A stretch of 6,316 nucleotides of DNA, from positions 1-6,316 of the forward strand of contig JALFCJ010000075.1 in the NCBI GenBank assembly GCA_022771185.1, written 5' to 3'. The notes below the pieces were generated by a model. It was not told where the DNA came from and searched no databases. It saw nothing but the letters and a program-made list of their open reading frames with translations. The DNA comes from Spirochaetales bacterium (GTDB lineage Bacteria > Spirochaetota > Spirochaetia > Sphaerochaetales > Sphaerochaetaceae). The position numbers and the translations under genes were made by a program. This document shows positions 1-5,021 of the stretch, in pieces; position 1 is the first letter of the stretch; each line of letters opens with the position of its first letter.

Positions 1-459
1 CCTTATCTGCCTACAGTGGACGATAAAATGGCAGAGAGCCGGAGAAATGCCAAGGCAAGAGGAGTGGAAGTTGAAATCTGGTGCTCCCAAGACAGCAGAG
101 GATATGCCAAGGCAGGCTCATCTTGGGCTGTTGCAGATCTAATAAAAGACACAGGAGCCACATTTTATGAGGTCACTTATGATGAAGAGGGGAATCTGCT
201 TCCCATGTACCACATGAAAATGATGGTTGTGGATGATAGATATATCGTCATCGGTTCAAGTAACTTTAACTACAGGTCTATGACACTCTCCCATGAAATA
301 GCACTTGTGGTGGATTCTCCTTCCTTTGCCCAAAAAGCAAAAGAGGCTGCGATGCTTAGTGCCGGAAAGGGTGTAATTCTAACAGAAGAAGAGGCTGAAA
401 AGGCAAAGAAAGAGTATGGAAACCTATTTGCTTATCTCTTCTCATACTTTGGAGGTTGA
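1..459 (+). CDS. Phospholipase D-like / cardiolipin synthase-type protein, C-terminal part (5' end outside window)
   Basis: The reading frame is open from the first base, so the gene begins upstream; 152 residues and a TGA stop are visible. Counting from the first visible residue, it contains a complete phospholipase D catalytic signature HxKxxxxD (H71, K73, D78), followed by the usual GSSN (85-88) and a downstream Glu (E99) in the position seen after cardiolipin synthase HKD motifs. Family knowledge: two HKD half-sites form one active site, and cardiolipin synthases transfer phosphatidyl groups at the inner membrane. Only the second half-site lies in the window. A charged, Lys/Glu-rich stretch (about 106-142) leads to a short hydrophobic C-terminus. 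The first half and any membrane anchors cannot be seen, so cardiolipin synthase is likely but another PLD-superfamily enzyme is possible. The next gene begins two bases after the stop and uses a ribosome binding site inside this gene, so they are probably co-transcribed. Confidence 0.85.
   Translation, partial: PYLPTVDDKMAESRRNAKARGVEVEIWCSQDSRGYAKAGSSWAVADLIKDTGATFYEVTYDEEGNLLPMYHMKMMVVDDRYIVIGSSNFNYRSMTLSHEIALVVDSPSFAQKAKEAAMLSAGKGVILTEEEAEKAKKEYGNLFAYLFSYFGG
451..455 (+). promoter_or_regulatory. Ribosome binding site that decides the TTG start at 462
   Basis: GGAGG sits in the last codons of the PLD-like gene. It abuts the TTG at 456 with no spacer, but is six bases from the TTG at 462. 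That spacing favours 462 as the start. Confidence 0.6.
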
Positions 460-461
460 TT

Positions 462-965
462 TTGAAAAAGATAGTATCTCTTATTCTGATTTTATTTCTT
501 GTTTCTTCAATATGGGCGGGAATCGGAGGAGGATACTCTGTCTCTCCAATCGGAGAAACCTTTGGAGACGAACACTTTGGAGGCGCCGCAATCAGTGGAT
601 ACTTCTCTCCCACAGGGCTGAGAAATATCGGGAAAATAGAAGCAGATGTACTTCTAGCTATGAAAAGTCCTGTATTTAGAGGAGTGAACTTAACTCTCTC
701 TACTCCTATTTATCAGACGGTGAATCATCCATTTAACTATGTGTTTTCAAATAGAGTACTATGGCAGCCTACAATAGGCGTAGGAGTGCAATACAGAAAT
801 GGCAACAGACTTAGGGCTATGGTGGAGGTATCGCCATTTGTATTCCAGGACGCTGCATTTATGTATGAGATTCTCTCTCCCTATGTTTCCTTCGACTTTA
901 AGGGAAACTATGGTTGGGGTATTACCATCATGAAGTTTAGTGCCAGCTTTGGGAGTTTAAAATAA
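462..965 (+). CDS. Small secreted protein, probable outer-membrane beta-barrel type (function unknown)
   Basis: This is a 167-residue protein from a TTG start. Residues 1-19 form a classic signal peptide (Lys-Lys, then a Leu/Ile-rich core, ending in SIWA before Gly20), so it is exported; there is no lipobox cysteine. The mature part is rich in Gly, aromatic residues and alternating polar/apolar strands (for example IGVGVQYR and LSPYVSFDF), and the last residues again alternate. This is the look of a small outer-membrane beta-barrel of the kind common in spirochaetes. An in-frame TTG at 456 is possible but lies directly on the ribosome binding site. The stop TAA shares its last base with the next gene's ATG, implying translational coupling. 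I do not recognise a named family. Envelope location is inferred from the signal peptide and composition, and no enzymatic motif is visible. Confidence 0.75.
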   Translation: MKKIVSLILILFLVSSIWAGIGGGYSVSPIGETFGDEHFGGAAISGYFSPTGLRNIGKIEADVLLAMKSPVFRGVNLTLSTPIYQTVNHPFNYVFSNRVLWQPTIGVGVQYRNGNRLRAMVEVSPFVFQDAAFMYEILSPYVSFDFKGNYGWGITIMKFSASFGSLK

Positions 966-1489
966 TGAAGAAAAAACTTTTGATTATTCTATTATCGATA
1001 CTTATGCTCTTACCTCTCGCTGCAAAGAATGATTACTTCGACTTTGCTTTTATGATCGGGCAAGGAAACTACAACTGGCCAGTGGATGGAATCGGAGTCT
1101 CTTATGGTTTCGATATGGGGCTTACAGACAAAATTGAGTTTGGTGTCTGGGGAGTCTCTGAGTTGATCCCTCAGCCCTTTGCATCCAATATCATTGGCGC
1201 TGAGATATCTTTTGCTCTTCTGGGGCAAAGAAATACAGGAAGCAAAGTAAGCGGAGTGAATATGAACACTCTCCTCTCTCTTGGAGGATTCTGGAAGACA
1301 GATAACAATGGGCTGGGAGTAATGGTGGGTGTTACTCCTCTTGCCGTAGGCTCTCCTGCGCTTTCAAGAAGAGAAAGATGTCTCAGGACCAACATAGGTT
1401 GGGACTTTGTAAACAAAAAACTCTTGGTTGTATTCTCTCCAATGGATGTAGATATCTACGTAAAAGGTACATACAGAGATTGGATATAA
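965..1489 (+). CDS. Small secreted protein, probable outer-membrane beta-barrel type (function unknown)
   Basis: This is a 174-residue protein. The N-terminus (MKKK followed by an unbroken Leu/Ile core to about residue 20, ending LAA before Lys-Asn) is a strong signal peptide without a lipobox. The mature chain has repeated Gly-rich amphipathic strands (around 27-62, 75-87 and 102-130), as expected for a small beta-barrel or surface protein. It resembles the preceding protein in size, signal peptide and overall pattern, and both have the order Gly-rich strand, apolar V-x-P segment, aromatic C-terminal strands; whether they are true paralogues cannot be settled by eye. The ATG overlaps the upstream stop by one base, with GGGAG at 951-955 as ribosome binding site. 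Lysine codons are mixed (3 of 10 AAG), unlike the next operon. It is the last gene before a 116-base gap and has no clear terminator. Confidence 0.75.
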   Translation: MKKKLLIILLSILMLLPLAAKNDYFDFAFMIGQGNYNWPVDGIGVSYGFDMGLTDKIEFGVWGVSELIPQPFASNIIGAEISFALLGQRNTGSKVSGVNMNTLLSLGGFWKTDNNGLGVMVGVTPLAVGSPALSRRERCLRTNIGWDFVNKKLLVVFSPMDVDIYVKGTYRDWI

Positions 1490-1532
1490 TGCGTTTTTTA
1501 TCAATATAGGCTAATAAGGGAATATACGGATA

Positions 1533-1562
1533 TTTTCAAAACCACTTATTTCGGTTTAGAAT
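1533..1562 (+). promoter_or_regulatory. Probable sigma70-type promoter for the scaffold/GGGtGRT operon
   Basis: The candidate -10 is TAGAAT (1557-1562; 5 of 6 matches to TATAAT). The -35 is TTTTCA (1533-1538; 4 of 6), with an 18-base spacer. Transcription would start near 1569, giving a leader of about 37 bases. The boxes are moderate matches only. The position between two gene groups with very different codon use supports a promoter here. Confidence 0.45.
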
Positions 1563-1570
1563 CAAAATAG

Positions 1571-1582
1571 TGACATAAGTCA
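1571..1582. repeat. Short palindrome in the leader (TGAC-N4-GTCA)
   Basis: TGAC (1571-1574) and GTCA (1579-1582) are perfect 4-base arms around ATAA. It lies just downstream of the predicted transcription start and upstream of the ribosome binding site, a place where a repressor could act. The half-sites loosely resemble those of Crp/Fnr-family regulators, but arms this short can arise by chance. Confidence 0.3.
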
Positions 1583-1592
1583 AAACACTTTT

Positions 1593-1597
1593 AGGAG
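1593..1597 (+). promoter_or_regulatory. Ribosome binding site of the scaffold gene
   Basis: AGGAG is eight bases before the ATG at 1606 and fixes that start. The next in-frame ATG (codon 10, at 1633) has no comparable site. Confidence 0.7.
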
Positions 1598-1605
1598 ATA
1601 TATAC

Positions 1606-2298
1606 ATGAAGTATTCCACAGAAGTTGAAAACATGTGTACAGTCAAGTGCGGTGCTCAGCACGGCTGCGCTCCAATTCCAGAGGAAGGAAAGTGGGTCTA
1701 TGCAAAAGAGATCAAAGACATTTCTGGTCTTACCCATGGAATCGGTTGGTGTGCACCACAGCAGGGAGCATGTAAGCTTACTCTCAACATTAAGAACGGC
1801 ATCATTGAAGAAGCTCTCATCGAGACTATCGGATGCTCAGGTATGACACACTCAGCTGCAATGGCATCAGAAGCTATCGTTGGACGCACAGTCCTCGAAG
1901 CTATCAACACAGACCTTGTTTGTGATGCCATCAACACAGCAATGAGAGAACTCTTCCTGCAGATCTGCTACGGAAGAAGCCAGTCTGCATTCAGTGAAGA
2001 CGGCCTCGTAGTCGGAGCTGGTCTTGAAGATCTCGGAAAGGGAACATGTTCTCAGGTCGGTACAGCTTACGCAACCAGAGCTAAGGGGCCAAGATATCTT
2101 AACCTCGCTGAAGGTTACATCCTCCGCCAGGCTTTGGATGAAAACAACGAAATCATCGGTTATGAGTATGTCAACATGGGAGTCTTCATGGAAAACGTGA
2201 AGAAGGGTGTAGATCCAAAAGAAGCTCTCGAGAAGGCAAAGAAGACTTACGGCAGATTTGCTGATGCTGTAAAGTACATCGACCCAAGAAAGGAGTGA
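1606..2298 (+). CDS. NifU/IscU-like iron-sulfur cluster scaffold protein (GGGtGRT-associated type)
   Basis: The 230-residue cytosolic protein has an IscU/NifU N-terminal-type core. Comparing by eye with IscU, Cys56 (in GACKLTL), Cys77 (in GCSGMTHSAAMASEA) and Cys148 (in GTCSQVGTAYATRA) occupy the positions of the three cluster-binding cysteines, and the segment between the first two (NIKNGIIEEALIETIG) follows the IscU pattern closely. The aspartate that follows the first cysteine by two residues in IscU is not present. Unlike the roughly 130-residue IscU, it has an N-terminal extension with Cys11, Cys15, Cys21 and Cys49, a longer central part (Cys106, Cys121) and a C-terminal tail of about 70 residues. 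Family role: transient Fe-S cluster assembly; no desulfurase or other isc/suf gene is adjacent. It is followed ten bases later by the GGGtGRT gene. Codon use is highly biased (14 of 17 lysines AAG). The scaffold fold is well supported; actual Fe-S delivery is inference. Confidence 0.85.
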   Translation: MKYSTEVENMCTVKCGAQHGCAPIPEEGKWVYAKEIKDISGLTHGIGWCAPQQGACKLTLNIKNGIIEEALIETIGCSGMTHSAAMASEAIVGRTVLEAINTDLVCDAINTAMRELFLQICYGRSQSAFSEDGLVVGAGLEDLGKGTCSQVGTAYATRAKGPRYLNLAEGYILRQALDENNEIIGYEYVNMGVFMENVKKGVDPKEALEKAKKTYGRFADAVKYIDPRKE

Positions 2299-2308
2299 GG
2301 AGGATACA

Positions 2309-3310
2309 ATGGCTTTATTTGAAGGTTATGAAAGACGTATCGACAAGATCAACGGTGTCCTCAATGGATATGGTATCTCTTCAATCGAAGAAGCAAAGGC
2401 TCTCTGTGACGAAAAGGGTGTAGACGTATACTCAATCGTCAAGTCAATCCAGCCAATCTGCTTCGAGAACGCTTGCTGGGCATATATCACAGGTGCAGCA
2501 ATCGCAATCAAGAAGGGACAGAAGACAGCATATGAAGTTGCAAAGTCTCTTGGTGAAGGTCTCCAGGCTTTCTGTATCCCAGGCTCTGTAGCTGATGACA
2601 GAAAGGTAGGACTTGGTCATGGAAACCTCGCTGCAATGCTTCTTTCCGACGAGACAAAGTGCTTCGCATTCCTCGCTGGTCACGAATCATTTGCTGCTGC
2701 TGAAGGTGCCATCGGTATTGCAAAGAACGCCAACAAGGCTAGAAAGGAACCTTTGAGAGTCATCCTCAACGGTCTTGGAAAGGATGCTGCAAAGATTATC
2801 AGCAGAATCAACGGTTTCACATATGTTGAGACAAAGTTCGATTATTTCACAGGTAAGCTTGAAGTTCTCTCCAGAACTCCATACTCCACAGGTGAAAGAG
2901 CTGCTGTAAACTGCTATGGCGCAGACGACGTAAGAGAAGGTGTCGCAGTCATGCACGCTGAAGGTGTCGATGTTTCCATCACAGGTAACTCAACTAACCC
3001 CACAAGATTCCAGCACCCAGTTGCAGGTACATATAAGAAGGAATGCAACGAGATTGGAAAGAAGTACTTCTCCGTAGCATCTGGTGGTGGTACAGGTAGA
3101 ACACTCCATCCAGACAACATGGCTGCCGGTCCTGCTTCTTATGGTATGACAGATACAATGGGAAGAATGCACTCAGATGCTCAGTTCGCAGGTTCTTCTT
3201 CTGTTCCTGCACACGTTGAAATGATGGGACTTATCGGTATGGGTAACAACCCGATGGTAGGTGCATCTGTTGCAGTTGCAGTCGCTGTTTCTGAAGCAAT
3301 GAATAAGTAA
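2309..3310 (+). CDS. GGGtGRT-family protein (function not established)
   Basis: This 333-residue protein has no signal peptide. The family-naming motif GGGTGRT is at residues 259-265, preceded by SVAS and followed by LHPDNMAAGPASYGMTDT. Other Gly-rich or polar stretches that look conserved are GSVADDRKVGLGHGN (92-106), FLAGHESFAAAEG (121-133), and the Met/Gly-rich end (304-318). It has seven cysteines (33, 51, 56, 89, 118, 202, 246), with Cys51 and Cys56 closest. The length appears complete. The start is ATG 2309, with GGAGG at 2299-2303 directly after the upstream stop, so it is translated with the scaffold protein. All 22 lysines use AAG, and Asn and Ile are mostly AAC and ATC, a sign of very high expression. 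The family recurs next to this kind of NifU-like protein in anaerobes; I know of no established reaction. A role in binding a phosphate, nucleotide or metallocofactor is a guess from the glycine motif. Confidence 0.9.
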   Translation: MALFEGYERRIDKINGVLNGYGISSIEEAKALCDEKGVDVYSIVKSIQPICFENACWAYITGAAIAIKKGQKTAYEVAKSLGEGLQAFCIPGSVADDRKVGLGHGNLAAMLLSDETKCFAFLAGHESFAAAEGAIGIAKNANKARKEPLRVILNGLGKDAAKIISRINGFTYVETKFDYFTGKLEVLSRTPYSTGERAAVNCYGADDVREGVAVMHAEGVDVSITGNSTNPTRFQHPVAGTYKKECNEIGKKYFSVASGGGTGRTLHPDNMAAGPASYGMTDTMGRMHSDAQFAGSSSVPAHVEMMGLIGMGNNPMVGASVAVAVAVSEAMNK

Positions 3311-3332
3311 TCATCTTTACTTATGTATTTAG

Positions 3333-3358
3333 GGCGAGGCTTAAGCTTCGCCTTTTTT
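3333..3358 (+). terminator. Intrinsic terminator of the scaffold/GGGtGRT operon
   Basis: GGCGAGGC (3333-3340) pairs with GCTTCGCC (3345-3352), giving eight pairs including one G-U around a TTAA loop, followed by six T's (3353-3358). It starts 22 bases after the GGGtGRT stop. The T-run is on the + side only, so it serves the upstream operon and separates it from uxaBA. Confidence 0.92.
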
Positions 3359-3446
3359 CTTCGATGCCCTTTGTCCTCTGTCTTTTTTACTTATTTTCGC
3401 CTGTATAAAAGAAAAGAACAAAAAGTGGATGGAAATGGAAATAATT

Positions 3447-3466
3447 GTCAACACTCTTTCGTTGAC
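3447..3466. promoter_or_regulatory. Inverted repeat overlapping the uxaB -35 box, probable operator
   Basis: GTCAAC (3447-3452) and GTTGAC (3461-3466) are perfect 6-base arms separated by eight bases. Two more flanking A/T pairs (3443-3444 with 3469-3470) extend the symmetry across two mismatched positions. The right arm contains five bases of the -35 hexamer, so a bound protein would block RNA polymerase. A dimeric repressor responding to uronates (GntR, LacI or IclR type in other bacteria) is inferred; no regulator gene is in the window. Confidence 0.55.
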
Positions 3467-3490
3467 GGTTAAAAAGGCGAAAACTACAAT
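3462..3490 (+). promoter_or_regulatory. Sigma70-type promoter of the uxaBA operon
   Basis: TTGACG (3462-3467) and TACAAT (3485-3490) each match consensus at 5 of 6 positions and are separated by exactly 17 bases. Transcription would start near 3497, about 37 bases before the ATG. The promoter also shows that in-frame codons upstream of about 3497 are not translated from this transcript. Confidence 0.75.
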
Positions 3491-3521
3491 AAGAGTGGTG
3501 GATATTGTTCCCAAAAGTGAA

Positions 3522-3526
3522 AGGAG
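3522..3526 (+). promoter_or_regulatory. Ribosome binding site that fixes the uxaB start
   Basis: AGGAG is seven bases before the ATG at 3534. The frame stays open upstream to 3429, but the ATG there lacks such a site and lies upstream of the promoter. Confidence 0.75.
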
Positions 3527-3533
3527 AAGATTA

Positions 3534-5021
3534 ATGAAAACTATTGTAGAAGCAGTTGAAAAGAAAGAACGCCCTATAAAGGCTATTCAGTTTGGTGAAG
3601 GAAACTTCCTAAGGGCTTTCATCGATTATCAGATTGATGTGATGAATGAAAAGGCCGGATTCAACGGCGATGTAATAATGGTTCAGCCTCTCGAAAGAGG
3701 TATGGGTGATATGATCAATGCTCAGAACGGCTTATATACAACAGTTCTCAGAGGCATTGAAGATGGAAAAGAAGTGGAGGAGATGAGAGCTGTCACATCT
3801 GTACGCGGCTGTCTCAATCCGTTCACACAGTATGAAGAATATATTTCTCAGGCTGATAATCCTGATTTGAGATTTGTCTTCTCCAATACAACAGAAGCTG
3901 GTATAGCTTATGACCCATCTGTCAAGAAGGATGATAAGCCACAGGCTTCATTCCCTGGAAAAGTAACAGCATTCTTGTATCGCAGATACACAACATTCAA
4001 GGGCGACAGATCAAAGGGGCTCGTATTTATCCCTTGTGAACTTATCGACAAGAACGGCATCATGCTCCGCAAGTGGGTTTTGAAGCATGCTGAAGATTGG
4101 GAGCTTGAGAAAGATTTTATCGACTGGATCAACGAATCTTGTGATTTCTGCTGCTCACTTGTAGATAGAATCGTTCCAGGTTATCCAAGAGCAGAAGCAG
4201 AGGCAATCTGCAATAAGCTTGGCTATCAGGACAATCTTCTTGATGCTGCAGAGAAGTTCCTTTTCTGGGCTATCGAGTATCAGAAGAGAAGTTACGAGGA
4301 CGAACTTCCTACAGGAAAGGCAGGACTTAACGTCGTCTGGACACCAGATATGACATTCTACAGAACAAGAAAGGTCAGAATCCTCAATGGAACACATACA
4401 ATGAGCGTCCTTGCTGCTTACCAGACAGGCCTCAACACTGTAGAAGAGTGTATGAAGAGCGAGCTTGTTTCTTCTTTCATGCACGAAGGCCTCTTTAACG
4501 AAATCATCCCAAGCATGGATGGCGACAAGGATCTTCTCGTATCTTATGCCGGAGACGTCCTCAACAGATTTAGACACCCGTACATCGTACACCTTCTTTT
4601 ATCAATCTCTTTGAACTCAACTTCAAAGTTCAAGACAAGAGACCTTCCTTCACTTCTTGGATACAAGGAGAAGACAGGAAAGCTTCCTAAGGTCTTGGTA
4701 TTCTCTCTTGCTTCCCTCATTGCATTCTATGAAGGAACAAAGATCGAAAACGGTGCCCTCATTGGAAACAGAAACGGTGAAGAGTATAAGATCATGGATT
4801 CCCAGGATGTACTCGAGAAGTTCGCTTCCCTCTACAGCAAGGAGTATTGCTGCAATGGAAAGAAGGCTGCAACAATCGCAGACGAGATACTCGGTATGGA
4901 AGCTTGGTGGGGAATGGATCTCAGAACTGTAGAAGGACTCCAGGATGCAGTCAAGGCTGATCTTGAGGCTATCTGGAATAAGGGTATGACTACAGCTATG
5001 AAAGAACTCTTGGAGAAATAA
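3534..5021 (+). CDS. uxaB: Tagaturonate reductase (altronate oxidoreductase)
   Basis: This cytosolic enzyme reduces D-tagaturonate to D-altronate with NADH, the second step of the isomerase route of D-galacturonate degradation. The 495-residue protein matches the usual UxaB length and aligns with the E. coli protein as I remember it over its whole length: IQFGEGNFLRAFIDYQID (18-35, dinucleotide-binding start), RFVFSNTTEAGI (113-124), PCELID (167-172), SLVDRIVPGYPR (208-219), NRFRHPYI (344-351) and SLASLIAFYEG (391-401). The catalytic pattern of the mannitol dehydrogenase superfamily, KxxxxNxxH, is present as K280, N285 and H288. The NTTEAGI and DRIVxGYPR segments favour tagaturonate reductase over fructuronate or mannitol reductases. 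The start at 3534 is set by the ribosome binding site and promoter and agrees with the E. coli N-terminus; the frame remains open 35 codons further upstream, but that part has no family similarity. The stop overlaps the uxaA ATG by one base, so the two are translationally coupled. Confidence 0.95.
   Translation: MKTIVEAVEKKERPIKAIQFGEGNFLRAFIDYQIDVMNEKAGFNGDVIMVQPLERGMGDMINAQNGLYTTVLRGIEDGKEVEEMRAVTSVRGCLNPFTQYEEYISQADNPDLRFVFSNTTEAGIAYDPSVKKDDKPQASFPGKVTAFLYRRYTTFKGDRSKGLVFIPCELIDKNGIMLRKWVLKHAEDWELEKDFIDWINESCDFCCSLVDRIVPGYPRAEAEAICNKLGYQDNLLDAAEKFLFWAIEYQKRSYEDELPTGKAGLNVVWTPDMTFYRTRKVRILNGTHTMSVLAAYQTGLNTVEECMKSELVSSFMHEGLFNEIIPSMDGDKDLLVSYAGDVLNRFRHPYIVHLLLSISLNSTSKFKTRDLPSLLGYKEKTGKLPKVLVFSLASLIAFYEGTKIENGALIGNRNGEEYKIMDSQDVLEKFASLYSKEYCCNGKKAATIADEILGMEAWWGMDLRTVEGLQDAVKADLEAIWNKGMTTAMKELLEK

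Noticed and set aside
16..18. GTG at 16 as the start of a short PLD-like gene
   Set aside because: The frame is open to base 1 with PLD-like sequence before it, no ribosome binding site is visible, and a single-HKD fragment would be unusual. It is the tail of a longer gene.
456..461. TTG 456 as start of the first small secreted protein
   Set aside because: The GGAGG ribosome binding site is directly adjacent with no spacer; TTG 462 has normal spacing and gives a cleaner Lys-Lys signal peptide.
1518..1537. Weak hairpin (AATAT-ACGG-ATATT with G-U extensions) as terminator of the upstream unit
   Set aside because: The stem is A/T-rich and is followed by A's, not a T-run, so it does not meet the criteria for an intrinsic terminator.
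3404..3409. TATAAA as an alternative -10 for uxaB
   Set aside because: No acceptable -35 lies 16-18 bases upstream, and the promoter at 3462-3490 is much stronger and better placed.
1579..3460. Similarity between the leaders of the two operons (GTCAA followed by a CACT/T-rich run at 1579 and 3447)
   Set aside because: The match needs a gap, lies at different positions relative to the two promoters, and is short enough to be chance, so a shared regulator is not supported.
3429..3533. In-frame 35-codon N-terminal extension of uxaB starting at ATG 3429
   Set aside because: It spans the promoter and operator-like repeat, has no ribosome binding site and no similarity to UxaB, whereas ATG 3534 has AGGAG at proper spacing and matches the family N-terminus.
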